Source: Sinorhizobium fredii USDA 205 (GTDB lineage Bacteria > Pseudomonadota > Alphaproteobacteria > Rhizobiales > Rhizobiaceae). Taken from it: a DNA stretch of 64,000 nt. The DNA is taken from the NCBI RefSeq assembly GCF_001461695.1, contig NZ_AUTC01000045.1, forward strand, positions 147,987 through 211,986, in the 5' to 3' direction. The translations under genes and the position numbers were made by a program. Positions 26,666 to 35,626 of this stretch are shown piece after piece. The notes below the pieces were generated by a model. It worked only from the letters and a program-made list of their open reading frames with translations. It was not told where the DNA came from and searched no databases. The number at the start of each line of letters is the position of its first letter. The stretch's first letter is position 1.

Positions 26666-28036
26666 CTAGATCTGCACGGACCGAAGCGCCTCGTCGACGC
26701 CCTCGAGCAGACGCGCCGCGTTGGCCGATGTGAAGATGAGCGGGGGCCTGATCTTCAGGATATGCGCGTCCGCTCCCGTCGCGGAAATGAGGATGCGCCG
26801 GTCGCGCAAGGCATTGACGGCTGCAAGCGCGCGGTCCATGTCCGGGGTTTTCCGGTCCCTATCCTTAACGAGTTCGACGGCGAAATAGAGGCCGGCCCCG
26901 CGAACATCGCCGACGAATTCATATTCCTTCTGTAGGTCCCGGAGGCCGTCGAGGATTTCGCCGCCGACCTTGGCGGCGTTGTCCATCAAGCCCTCTTCGA
27001 GGATCGTGTCGAGCACGGCCTGCGCAGCGGCGATAGCGACGGAGTTGCCGCCGAACGTGTTGAAGTAGCGCATGCTGGATCCGAATTCGGCGACGAGTTC
27101 GGGCCGCAGGACTACGCCTGCAACGGGATAACCGTTGCCCATGGGCTTTCCCATGGTGACGATGTCCGGATCAATCTTGTGACGGCGGTGACCCCAAAGG
27201 TGGGTGCCGGTCCGCCCGAACCCGGATTGCACCTCGTCGGCGATGAACAGGCCGCCCGCCTTGCGCACAACTTCCGCCACCTGCGCCAATACGTCCGTCG
27301 GATCGACGTAGAGACCATCGGAGGAGAAGACGGAGTCGGCGATGAAGGCCGCTAGGCCGCCGCCATGCCGCTCCATGTCGGCGATCTGCCGCGCGACATC
27401 CTCCGCCATCCGCCGGCCGATTTCCTCGACGGGCAGGCGATAGGAATCCGGCGCGGCGACCGTGCGAAGATAGGGATCCAGGGCCGACTTCTTGCCGAGC
27501 GAGGGCGAGATTGCCGCCACCGCGCCGCTGTTGCCGTGATACGCTTCGGCCGTGACGATGACGCCGGTCTTGCGTGTGTGGTAACGCGCGATACGCAAGG
27601 CGAGATCGTTGGCTTCCGAGCCCGTGCATGTGAACATCGCGCATCCGGTCCGGCCGAGTTCGCCACCGAACGTATTGATCAGGGCTTCGGCATAGTCCAG
27701 CAGGGGCTCCTGCATGTAACGCGTGTGGGTACAGAGTAACTCGAGCTGCTTCTGGATCGCCTCGACGACACGCGGATGAGAGTGACCCAGCGATACCACG
27801 TTGTTGTAGGCGTCGAGATATTCGTTGCCGTGCTTGTCATAGAGGAAGACGCCCTTGGCACGGGAGATCTCAACCGGCGACTTGTAGAAGAGCCGGTAAG
27901 CGGGCCCGAGCAGCCTTTGCCGCCTGGCGACATGCGCCAGATCTTCACTTGTGAGATGAGACGTGTCCTGAGGGTTGAAGCCATTTGGCATGTCGCCACG
28001 GAAGCCCTTGGGCAGGGTAGTCGCTTGCTTGGACAT
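26666..28036 (-). CDS. Class III PLP enzyme (aminotransferase or phospho-lyase)
   Basis: 456 residues from MSKQATTLPKGFRGDMPNGFNPQDTSHL, with GGAA ahead of the ATG. It has the fold type I class III pattern: GCAMFTCTGSEANDLALRIAR, LFIADEVQSGFGRTG, and PLP lysine in IVTMGKPMGNGYPVAGV. It starts 8 bp after an APH-type kinase gene. That pairing is the one known for hydroxylysine kinase with 5-phosphohydroxylysine phospho-lyase and for the ethanolamine-phosphate phospho-lyase branch (AGXT2L family). A phospho-lyase that removes phosphate and ammonia from a phosphorylated amino alcohol is therefore as likely as a true transaminase. Confidence 0.88.
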   Translation of the reverse strand: MSKQATTLPKGFRGDMPNGFNPQDTSHLTSEDLAHVARRQRLLGPAYRLFYKSPVEISRAKGVFLYDKHGNEYLDAYNNVVSLGHSHPRVVEAIQKQLELLCTHTRYMQEPLLDYAEALINTFGGELGRTGCAMFTCTGSEANDLALRIARYHTRKTGVIVTAEAYHGNSGAVAAISPSLGKKSALDPYLRTVAAPDSYRLPVEEIGRRMAEDVARQIADMERHGGGLAAFIADSVFSSDGLYVDPTDVLAQVAEVVRKAGGLFIADEVQSGFGRTGTHLWGHRRHKIDPDIVTMGKPMGNGYPVAGVVLRPELVAEFGSSMRYFNTFGGNSVAIAAAQAVLDTILEEGLMDNAAKVGGEILDGLRDLQKEYEFVGDVRGAGLYFAVELVKDRDRKTPDMDRALAAVNALRDRRILISATGADAHILKIRPPLIFTSANAARLLEGVDEALRSVQI

Positions 28037-28044
28037 TACGGTTC

Positions 28045-29109
28045 CTATCGTGTCAGAAGATCGGATATCTGTGCGGTCGAAATCGAGTGGAACCACTCGA
28101 GGTGGGCCCAGCCGGCTTCGGTATTGCGCAGGATATAGCGGCTATTCTCGGGGAAGATTTCGGCGCGCCAGCACGTCAGCAGCGCACGGACCGCAAGACG
28201 GCCCATCGAAAGGAAGGGGATGAGCCGGAGTTCCTCGTCCGTCAGTTCGGCGTGGCGGAGATAGCCGCGCAGAACGTCGCGCGGTTCGTCGAACAGGTCA
28301 CGCCGGTTCGCATGGTCGAAGGTTTTTGGCATCTGATTCATCAACGCCGTGGAGACATCGACGGCGATGGCGGTACGGACCGCATCGCCGAAGTCGATGA
28401 CGCCGGTCAGGAACTGCGGGCTGGCGTGATCGACGACCAGGTTCGACGTATTGAAGTCGTTGTGAAGCACTTGCCGCCGGCACAGGTCGAGCCTCGGCTT
28501 GACTTCGGCAAACCGCTCGAGCGCGCGGACGGTCCAGGCCCGCTTGCCGCCCCCTGGGATGAAGCTCAACAGATCGGAGAGATCGAGCAGATGGGTGACG
28601 TCCCATGCCAGCGCCCGGTTGTCTGCGGGATGCGAGAAATCGGCCATGGAATGACGCAGCTTTGCCAGGATTTCGCCGATCCATTCGCGCTGTGGGGCTG
28701 TGGAAGATGTCCGGTCGAGCGGAGTACCGGGGAGGAAGGTGATGAGCCGCACCACTCGCCGCTCGCCGGCACTGGTAGTGACGATGGGCAAATCCGCGCC
28801 GTCGACGTCGCGAAGTGCACGGGCGATGGGTAGATCAGGGGCCTGCTGCTCGAGATGACGCATCAGCGCGACCTGGAAATCGAGCTCCTCCATCCGCTCA
28901 GAAGGATGAGCGATCTTTAGCACGAACTTCCCCCGGGCCGCGCAGTCGAGGAGGAAAGTGTCGTCTTTCTCGGTTTCAAAGCGCGTGGCCGAGCCACGCG
29001 CGCCATATAGCCGTTCGGCGATTTCTTCGGCTTCCGCAGCGCCCACGGGATGGCACGCCTCGGAAAGCTCAGAGACGCGGGCTGGCCCAGACTGATGCTT
29101 GTGACCCAT
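28045..29109 (-). CDS. APH-family small-molecule kinase (hydroxylysine-kinase-like)
   Basis: 354 residues from MGHKHQSGPARVSELSEA; an ATG 22 codons upstream is possible but sits against a palindrome. The kinase fold carries KIAH (ATP lysine), the Brenner motif HNDFNTSNLVV, and the metal Asp in GVIDFGDAVRT. Clinical aminoglycoside kinases are distant; this is the catabolic branch that includes homoserine, choline and hydroxylysine kinases. It is transcribed together with the class III PLP enzyme, so it probably phosphorylates a hydroxylated amino acid or amino alcohol that the PLP enzyme then cleaves. Confidence 0.85.
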   Translation of the reverse strand: MGHKHQSGPARVSELSEACHPVGAAEAEEIAERLYGARGSATRFETEKDDTFLLDCAARGKFVLKIAHPSERMEELDFQVALMRHLEQQAPDLPIARALRDVDGADLPIVTTSAGERRVVRLITFLPGTPLDRTSSTAPQREWIGEILAKLRHSMADFSHPADNRALAWDVTHLLDLSDLLSFIPGGGKRAWTVRALERFAEVKPRLDLCRRQVLHNDFNTSNLVVDHASPQFLTGVIDFGDAVRTAIAVDVSTALMNQMPKTFDHANRRDLFDEPRDVLRGYLRHAELTDEELRLIPFLSMGRLAVRALLTCWRAEIFPENSRYILRNTEAGWAHLEWFHSISTAQISDLLTR

Positions 29110-29658
29110 CTTCAACTCATTCAGATCCTGCCTCGAGAATGGGCAGCTCGAAGGCCTCAGTATCTCAAATTCCAAATGTTGTACAACAATTTATTCGTTT
29201 GGATCGATCTGTTCTGCCGAATGGCGGTTGGCCACAGCGCAGGACGTTCTGATGAATCCGTACCAAAACTTGCGCAAATATTGAGGATTCTCAGCCACAT
29301 ATCCGAGTAATTTGTTGTTGTTTGAATGGCGACGCACTCAAGCTGTCGGCAAGTAGCAGGACGATTGATCATCCAAGAATTGTTGGACAATCTCTTGCCA
29401 TCGCCACAAAGTTATGCTTTTGTGCTCCGACTGGCCGGAATGCAACAAGCAAGTTGGAGTGCTCCGCCTGGGTGGATTGGCCAGATATCAAGAAAGAGGC
29501 AAATGAAATGAACTGATCAGATACGGACTCTTAAAGGTACCTGCGTCGCTGCCGCATTGCGGTCTATCGGCACCGCGACCTCTTTAGACAAGCGGCATGC
29601 CACTACGATGACCTTGTATAGGCACACTGTGCCGTGAAAATTGGAAGGAATACACGCC
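29110..29658. promoter_or_regulatory. Divergent control region with two palindromes
   Basis: A 549-bp gap between the kinase and HAD genes. Two dyads stand out: TGTTGTACAACA (29177-29188, perfect) and ATTGTTGGACAAT (29379-29391). The latter matches TNGTNNNACNA, the half-site pattern of FCD-type GntR regulators. No coding frame in the gap is convincing. The GntR product at 25878-26594 is the natural candidate binder. Confidence 0.5.
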
Positions 29659-30348
29659 ATGACCCAATTTCGACCGAAGTACGTCACCTTCGACTGCTAC
29701 GGCACGCTCACCAATTTCGATATGGCCGGCGCTGCGCGGCGCGTCTACGGCGAGCGTCTCTCCCCAGAAGCGATGGCCGGCTTGGTCGAGGCTTTTAGAG
29801 GCTATCGCCTTGACGAGGTGCTAGGGCCATGGAAACCTTTCCTCGAAGTGGTGCACAATTCCATCGAACGCAGCTGCAAACGCATCGGTATCCCGTTCAA
29901 ACCCGAAGACGCCCAACGCATCTATGACGAAGTGCCAACCTGGGGTCCGCACCCGGACGTCCCGGCTGGCCTGTCCAGGGTGGCCAAGGAAATTCCGCTG
30001 GTCATCCTGTCGAACTCCATGAACAGCCTGATCATGTCGAACGTGGAAAAGCTGGGCGCGCCCGTCCATATGGTAATCACGGCAGAAGAAGTCGGGGCAT
30101 ACAAACCTCTGATGAAGGGCTTCGAATACATGCTCGACAAGCTCGGCTGCGGGCCCGAAGACATTACCCATGTGTCCTCATCCTTCCGCTACGACCTGAT
30201 GACCGCCTATGACCTGGGCATCAAGAGCAAGGTCTGGGTCAACCGCGGCCATGAGCCGGCAAATCCCTATTACGAATACACCGAGATCAAGGATATCGGC
30301 GGGTTAGCTGCCGCCGTTGGCCTGGAGCCAGCCCTCAAGCGCGCCTGA
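29659..30348 (+). CDS. HAD type II haloacid-dehalogenase-like hydrolase, paralogue 1
   Basis: 229 residues from MTQFRPKYVTFDCYGTLTNF, with GGAAGGA ten bases before the ATG. HAD motif I is FDCYGTLTNF with nucleophile Asp, motif II is VILSNS, the lysine is in EVGAYKP, and motif IV is VSSSFRYDLMTAYDLG. The fold is that of L-2-haloacid dehalogenase, but the substrate may be a phosphate ester. A paralogue lies at 34958. A clear terminator follows, so it is a single-gene unit. Confidence 0.9.
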   Translation: MTQFRPKYVTFDCYGTLTNFDMAGAARRVYGERLSPEAMAGLVEAFRGYRLDEVLGPWKPFLEVVHNSIERSCKRIGIPFKPEDAQRIYDEVPTWGPHPDVPAGLSRVAKEIPLVILSNSMNSLIMSNVEKLGAPVHMVITAEEVGAYKPLMKGFEYMLDKLGCGPEDITHVSSSFRYDLMTAYDLGIKSKVWVNRGHEPANPYYEYTEIKDIGGLAAAVGLEPALKRA

Positions 30349-30385
30349 AAAACTAGCGCTCAGGCGCTGTTGCTACTATGAGACC

Positions 30386-30410
30386 GGGGCGGTTCATTCG
30401 CCCCTTCTCT
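30386..30410 (+). terminator. Intrinsic terminator after HAD paralogue 1
   Basis: The stem GGGGCG/CGCCCC (30386-30391, 30399-30404) with a 7-nt loop is followed by a T-rich tail. Confidence 0.75.
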
Positions 30411-30819
30411 TTATCGTTCGAAGGGGAGCAAGCATGGCCTTTCGGGGACCCCTTCCGCACGAGTGACCTGCTGGCGTTAGAGGACGGTGTGATCCGAACG
30501 TGACGCAACGGGGCGCGTTTGTTACGCGGCCGCTATCGATGCTTTCGAGTAACCGGGGCTGGTTCCTCAACGACCGATTTGGGGCGCACAACGGTCGTTC
30601 GTCAGCAAGCGGCGCTTTAGCGTTCAACCTTCAAGCTGCCAATCGTACTCCTCTTAACCCTTCGGGTGGCAAGTTAACCCTTCGGGTGGCAAGCGGTCGC
30701 CGCCATCGCCGAATGACGTGTTCGGGCCACATTCCGGACCGGTGGATTCTTGCTTGGCGATGAGGATCGCAGACGTTCAACTGCGATCGCGCTGGTGACC
30801 TGACCGAAGCTGGAACTGA
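30411..30819. other. Gene-less spacer between convergent units
   Basis: No credible coding frame. It contains an exact tandem 20-bp duplication described separately; otherwise nothing recognisable. Confidence 0.45.
30654..30693. repeat. Exact tandem 20-bp duplication
   Basis: TTAACCCTTCGGGTGGCAAG occurs twice back to back (30654-30673, 30674-30693). It is non-coding. CCCTTCGGG is self-complementary and could form a small tetraloop hairpin in each unit. Confidence 0.85.
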
Positions 30820-31797
30820 CTACTCCGCTACGTTGTATATCTCGGCAAGGTCGCGTAGATCCCAGTTCCCGCCAGACAACACCGCACAGACTTTTTCATC
30901 GGGCTTGACGTCTATGCTGCCCGCCAACAGTGCTCCGACGCCAATTGAGGCGGCTGGTTCAGCGATCAATTTCGCATCCTTGGCAAGAGCACGCATCCCG
31001 GCGATGATGTGCTCGTCTTCAACAAGAACAATCTCGTCCACATACTTTTCGATAATCGGATACGGGTTTTGACCCGGAACGCTTATCCTCAAGCCATCCG
31101 CAATAGTGTTCTTCAAGGGAAGCGATGTGCGTTCCTTGTTTATCCGGCTGTGAAAATACTTCGGTGTCAAGGCAGGCTCTGCCCCGATAACGCGCACCGA
31201 CGGCTTCGTTTCTTTTATGGCGGTAGCGATTCCCGAGATCAGGCCTCCGCCGCCTAAGGGAACAATGACCGTGTCCACATCGTCCAGGTCTTCGAGTATC
31301 TCGCACCCGATCGTTCCCTGGCCAGCCATTACAACGGGGTCCTCGAAGCCGTGAATAACCGCATACTTGTTTCCTTCAGCGATTTCGTAGACCTTTTTCC
31401 ATCTAGCAGCATTATCACCATCAAAAAGAATGACTTCCGCACCAAGGGCTTTTGTATTTTCAATCTTGATCTTGGGCGTGGTGACCGGAAGTACCAATAT
31501 CACTTTTACGCCGAGCATCCTGGCCGCGTAAGAAAGCCCCTGGGCATGATTGCCCGACGACGTCGCGATAATGCCGTTTGCGATCTCTTCTCTCGAGAGC
31601 GAGAGAGCCTTGTTCAGGGCGCCGCGGATCTTGAAGGCGCCAGTAATCTGCAGGGTTTCCGGTTTGAGATAAAGCTGACAGCCAGCGGCCTTCTCGATTT
31701 TCTCCGCACGCAATAGCGGCGTGTGCCTGACGTGCGGCTTCAGCCGTTCCTGAGCTTCACGGATGTCCTGAATGGTGGGGTAATTGCGCATGGTCAT
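30820..31797 (-). CDS. Threonine-dehydratase-like PLP enzyme (EutB type), pair 1
   Basis: 325 residues. Fold type II PLP lyase: PLP lysine in ITGAFKIRGALNKA, phosphate-binding loop VPLGGGGLISG, and SSGNHAQGLSYAARMLG. Its ATG shares one base with the TGA of the upstream ornithine-cyclodeaminase-like gene (TGATG), so the two are translationally coupled. This gene pair is the one called EutB/EutC in hydroxyectoine use and BhcB/BhcD in the beta-hydroxyaspartate cycle. There the first enzyme dehydrates a beta-hydroxy amino acid to an imine and the partner reduces it. A second such pair lies at 57450-59426. The substrate here is unknown; serine/threonine dehydratase is the alternative. Confidence 0.85.
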   Translation of the reverse strand: MTMRNYPTIQDIREAQERLKPHVRHTPLLRAEKIEKAAGCQLYLKPETLQITGAFKIRGALNKALSLSREEIANGIIATSSGNHAQGLSYAARMLGVKVILVLPVTTPKIKIENTKALGAEVILFDGDNAARWKKVYEIAEGNKYAVIHGFEDPVVMAGQGTIGCEILEDLDDVDTVIVPLGGGGLISGIATAIKETKPSVRVIGAEPALTPKYFHSRINKERTSLPLKNTIADGLRISVPGQNPYPIIEKYVDEIVLVEDEHIIAGMRALAKDAKLIAEPAASIGVGALLAGSIDVKPDEKVCAVLSGGNWDLRDLAEIYNVAE

Positions 31798-32789
31798 CAC
31801 TCGAAAAACTGAAAGAAGGTGCCGACGTTATTGGCGATGGCGTTCTGATAGATTTTGCTGGCTGTCGTATTGTCTTGTATGGCCATCCCGGTGGAATCGA
31901 AGATCGTGATTTCGTCATCACTTTCTCGCCCAGGCTTCCGTTCCAACAATACCTCGCCGATTTCGCCATGGATGTCGTCTCTGGTGATGATGTTTTTAAT
32001 CAGCGGGTGCCAGGTCTCGCCCTTTTCTGTGCATTGGGAGCTCGAGTCGACGATGATTTTCGCGTTCCTGAAGAGCTCCGGATCCAGCTCCTGCTTGCCG
32101 CGTTGATCTGTGCCGATTGCAACGATGTGTGTACCGGGCTTCACCCAATCCGCCGCCACAAGCTCCCCTTTTCCCCGGGTCGTCGTAATCAAGATATCGG
32201 CCTGCTCAACCGCTTCCTTCTTGGAGCTTGCGACGATGACGGGAATGCCGAATTCGCGTTCGATGTCCGTCTTGTATTTGGAAAGCGTTTCCGGGGTGCG
32301 GCTCCAGGCGTGGATCTCTTCGATCTTCATGATCTCGTTGATCGCCCGGATTTGCATTCTCGCCTGATTGCCTGTGCCGATCGATGCGATCGTCCTGGCG
32401 TTCTTCCTCGCCAGGGCTTTGACGGAGACGGCTCCAGACGCTCCCGTTCTGAGGCCGGTGATCAAGCTTCCATCCATGATGCAAATTAACGCGCAGCTCC
32501 TGGCATCAAACAGGAGAATGGTGCCCATGCTGTTCGGCACGCCATGTTCTGCCGGGTTGCTGGTGAAGCCTCCAGAGTGCGCTTTCATTGAGATGATTTC
32601 ATTGGCTTTGTAGTAGCCAAGCTTGAAGTCGATTTCTCCACGGAGAGAGGGGAGATGTATCCCGATATAGGCAGGTTGTTCCACCTGATCGCTGCTGAAG
32701 GCCTTGTAAGCCTCTTCCACCGCGTCGATGACTTCCGTCATACCGATTAGCCGTCTTACTTCCTCCTTCTTAAGCAGCAGCGTTTTCAT
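31797..32789 (-). CDS. Ornithine cyclodeaminase/mu-crystallin family protein (EutC type), pair 1
   Basis: 330 residues from [28 protein letters not shown], with GGGAGG just upstream. The substrate-side block is [22 protein letters not shown]; the Rossmann NAD(P) part begins [20 protein letters not shown]. The family includes ketimine and iminosuccinate reductases as well as true ornithine cyclodeaminase. Coupling to the dehydratase-like gene favours an imine-reductase role. It has an AT-richer feel and more lysine codons than its neighbours, which may hint at a different origin, though this was not measured. Confidence 0.85.
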   Translation of the reverse strand: MKTLLLKKEEVRRLIGMTEVIDAVEEAYKAFSSDQVEQPAYIGIHLPSLRGEIDFKLGYYKANEIISMKAHSGGFTSNPAEHGVPNSMGTILLFDARSCALICIMDGSLITGLRTGASGAVSVKALARKNARTIASIGTGNQARMQIRAINEIMKIEEIHAWSRTPETLSKYKTDIEREFGIPVIVASSKKEAVEQADILITTTRGKGELVAADWVKPGTHIVAIGTDQRGKQELDPELFRNAKIIVDSSSQCTEKGETWHPLIKNIITRDDIHGEIGEVLLERKPGRESDDEITIFDSTGMAIQDNTTASKIYQNAIANNVGTFFQFFE

Positions 32790-33123
32790 GCATGACCTCC
32801 CTATTTTCGTAGTTATGGGACACATCGACACAGCACGGCCTGTGCCGCAATCACCATAGTGGGCGAGCGGGGAGAATAGTGGCCGCATTCGCCGCGACCG
32901 GAAGCAGATTCCTTTGTATCGCATGGGGGCTTTGGCAGAGAATTGCGGCAGGCGCCTTTCCGAGCTTAGGCGTCAGCGCGTCGGCTCCGCCACGGTCGGC
33001 ACAAGATGCGGCGCGGGCGGCAAAGGTTAGCGCAAACGCGTCGCGCATGGCCGTGCGTCGAGAGGAACTGCTGTCTTCTGCGGTTTACCGTGAACCCCTG
33101 AAGACACAGGCCGGAACCGCATC
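32790..33123. promoter_or_regulatory. Divergent promoter region of EutC-type and GNAT genes
   Basis: 334 bp without a supported gene. It must carry promoters for both divergent units. No clear operator could be picked out. Confidence 0.4.
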
Positions 33124-33966
33124 ATGACCACCCAAGAGATCATTCTCGAAAAGATGACGCCAAAGCATCTGGACGGTGCGTTGGAACTGTCCCGCCAGGT
33201 CCAATGGCCGCATCGGCGCGAGGATTGGGAACTGGTCCAGTCGATCAGCCAGGGAATCGTCGCACTCGAAGAGGAGCGTCTCGTCGCGACCATCATCATG
33301 ACGCCCTATGGCGATGACACCGCCACCATCAACATGGTCATCGTCGATGCCGCCATGCGCGGCCGCGGTCTCGGCCGGAAGATGTTGGAAGAGGCGCTTG
33401 CCGAGGCGGGAGAGCGTACCTGCTATCTGGTGGCGACGCAGGAAGGTCTTCCGCTCTATGAGAAGGTGGGTTTCGCTGCGACCGGCGAGACCGTGCAGCA
33501 CCAGGGCGAGCCGTTGCCGGTTGAGGTGCCGGGTCACGTAACATGGAGCGAGAGCGGCGATCATGCCCACTTGGTAACGCTGGATCGCGCGGCACACGGC
33601 CATGACCGTTCGGCATTGATGGAGATTCTGCGCAAGCGGGCGAAGTTCGCTGTCATTCGCGATGCGGGCGAGATCCAAGCCTTCGCGGCGATCCGGTCTT
33701 TTGGCCGTGGGCTGGTCATCGGCCCGGTCGTGGCGAGGAACGATTCCGAAGCCCGGGCCCTGATCGATTTCCTGCTCGCCCATCACCAGGGCAGGTTCGT
33801 CCGTATCGACACGGATGTCTCCACGAATCTTGCAGGATGGCTCACCGGGCGCGGGCTCGATCACGCCGGCTGTGGGATCACGATGCGACGTTCCGGGGCC
33901 GCGCGCAAGGAAGGCAAGCCCACGTATCACCGCAGCTACGCGCTGGTCAGTCAGGCACTCGGTTGA
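33124..33966 (+). CDS. GNAT-family N-acetyltransferase with second GNAT-like half, paralogue 1
   Basis: 280 residues. The first half is a canonical GNAT domain with acetyl-CoA loop MRGRGLGRKMLEEAL and GLPLYEKVGFAATGE. The second half resembles the GNAT-like C-terminal domain seen in double-GNAT proteins (FAVIRDAGEIQAFAAIRSFGRGLVIGPVVA). A paralogue with the same layout lies at 61732-62571; both begin with aligned ...HLDGALxLSRxxxWxHRREDW. It probably acetylates a small amine or amino-acid intermediate of the local pathways, or detoxifies one. The substrate is not predictable. Confidence 0.85.
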   Translation: MTTQEIILEKMTPKHLDGALELSRQVQWPHRREDWELVQSISQGIVALEEERLVATIIMTPYGDDTATINMVIVDAAMRGRGLGRKMLEEALAEAGERTCYLVATQEGLPLYEKVGFAATGETVQHQGEPLPVEVPGHVTWSESGDHAHLVTLDRAAHGHDRSALMEILRKRAKFAVIRDAGEIQAFAAIRSFGRGLVIGPVVARNDSEARALIDFLLAHHQGRFVRIDTDVSTNLAGWLTGRGLDHAGCGITMRRSGAARKEGKPTYHRSYALVSQALG

Positions 33967-34207
33967 TGTCGGTAGAAAAATGCGGGGACTCGCTTGCCGA
34001 ACTCGACGGTGCCATCTGGTTCATCCCCTCGCCCTCCTATCGCGGCCATGAGGCGGCGGGCGGGTGCTGAGATCGGCCAAGGGCGCGACTGTCACCGACG
34101 CGACCGGGATATAAGCTGCTCGACGGGTTCGCGGGGTCGGTGGGGCGTCAATGCCCGATACGGGGCAGGACGGCATCGTCATCCAAGGTCGCGAACGCCA
34201 ACTTCGT

Positions 34208-34690
34208 CTACAGCGCTTGATACATGACGAAGGCGTCAACATAGCCATGGGTCGGGTGCCTGAACGCGCCGGGCAATGTGCCCACGACTTCAAAACCCAT
34301 TTTCTGCCATAGCGAAATGGCGCGCTGGTTGGTGCTCGCCACGAAGTTGAACTGCATTGCCAGGTACCCGTGGGCGCGGGCGGTTACCAATGAGTGCTCG
34401 CACATACCGCGTGCGACGCCCCTACCCGTCGCATCAGGCGCTGTGACGTATCCACAGTTGCAAACATGCCGACCACCGCCAGCCTGATTGGGGCGCATGT
34501 AATAGGTGCCGAGGATGGCGCCCGCTTGCTCGGCAACGAAGACTTCCTTGTCTGCTCCCATCCAGTAGGCGAGAGCCTCTTCCCGGCTCAGGTTACGGTG
34601 AAGCGTATAGGTTTCTCCCGCTCGGATCACGGGCTCGATGATCGACCAGACGGCGGGAGCGTCAGCAGATGAGGCGGGGCGAATATCCAT
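34208..34690 (-). CDS. GNAT-family N-acetyltransferase (phosphinothricin acetyltransferase-like)
   Basis: 160 residues from MDIRPASSADAPAVWSIIEPVIRAGETYTL; longer in-frame starts exist but precede the domain. The acetyl-CoA binding segment is VTAPDATGRGVARGMCEHSLVTAR, then FNFVASTNQRAISLWQKMGFEVVGTLPGAF, typical of the Pat/YncA-like branch. It is not closely related to the double-GNAT paralogues of this window. It stands alone, divergent from HAD paralogue 2. Confidence 0.85.
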   Translation of the reverse strand: MDIRPASSADAPAVWSIIEPVIRAGETYTLHRNLSREEALAYWMGADKEVFVAEQAGAILGTYYMRPNQAGGGRHVCNCGYVTAPDATGRGVARGMCEHSLVTARAHGYLAMQFNFVASTNQRAISLWQKMGFEVVGTLPGAFRHPTHGYVDAFVMYQAL

Positions 34691-34957
34691 GGCGGCATGA
34701 TTAACGTTTGCGGCAGGTCCTGAAAAGCGAGCTATAGCCTTTTTATCCATGGTTGACTGGGAAATGGCGGCCCCGCCTTCCGCGTTCGGCTTCTCGACGG
34801 TCGGATCACCGTCCATCCGCAATCAAAAGGGCTAACCTGACCTATACTCCAGAATTTTCTGCTGACGAGCCTAGGAATCCGGCCAGAAGGGCGGCTGAGG
34901 CGGACCTATCATTGCTCATAACGGAAACAGATCCCCGCCAAGAAAAGGACGAAGCGC

Positions 34958-35626
34958 ATGGCCACTTTCCGCCCGAAATACATCACCTTCGACTGCCACG
35001 GCACGCTGATCAACTTTCAGATGGCGGAGGCGGCACGCGATCTTTACGGCGACCGCATGAGCGAACAGAAAATGCTGCAATTCATCGCAGACTTCTCTGC
35101 GTACCGGCTCGATGAAGTGATGGCCGACTGGAAGCCCTATGCGGAGGTGGTCCATAACGCACTAGCGAGGACCTGCAAACGCAACGGCATCCACTTCAGG
35201 GACGAAGACGCCCAGATGGTATACGAACGCGTTCCCACCTGGGGGCCGCATCCGGACGTTCCGGCTGGTCTTGCCAAGGTCGCCAAGGAGATTCCGCTGG
35301 TCATCCTGTCAAATGCAATGAACTCGCAGATCATGTCGAACGTCGAGAAGCTCGGCGCGCCTTTCCACGCCGTTTACACCGCCGAAGAGGCTCAGGCCTA
35401 CAAGCCGCACTTCCGGGCCTTCGAATATATGCTCGACATGCTTGGCTGCGGTCCGGAGGACATACTGCATTGCTCCTCCTCGTTCCGCTACGATCTGATG
35501 TCCGCACATGACCTCGGGATCAAGAACAAGGTTTGGGTCAATCGCGGTCACGAGCCGGCCAATCCCTATTACGGCTATACCGAGATCGCCGGCATCTCGG
35601 AATTGCCTGGCGTTGTCGGGCTCTGA
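34958..35626 (+). CDS. HAD type II haloacid-dehalogenase-like hydrolase, paralogue 2
   Basis: 222 residues from MATFRPKYITFDCHGTLINF, with AAGGACG before the start. It shares long identical stretches with the copy at 29659, for example VPTWGPHPDVPAGL, KEIPLVILSN and KVWVNRGHEPANPYY, so they are clear paralogues. The C-terminus ends at VVGL, seven residues short of paralogue 1, and the reading frame continues in phase past the stop into a chemoreceptor fragment. This suggests that a recombination joint clipped the gene's 3' end. Confidence 0.9.
   Translation: MATFRPKYITFDCHGTLINFQMAEAARDLYGDRMSEQKMLQFIADFSAYRLDEVMADWKPYAEVVHNALARTCKRNGIHFRDEDAQMVYERVPTWGPHPDVPAGLAKVAKEIPLVILSNAMNSQIMSNVEKLGAPFHAVYTAEEAQAYKPHFRAFEYMLDMLGCGPEDILHCSSSFRYDLMSAHDLGIKNKVWVNRGHEPANPYYGYTEIAGISELPGVVGL

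Noticed and set aside
28045..29109. An aminoglycoside resistance gene.
   Set aside because: The APH fold is shared by many catabolic kinases; the coupling to a class III PLP enzyme points to metabolism, not drug resistance.
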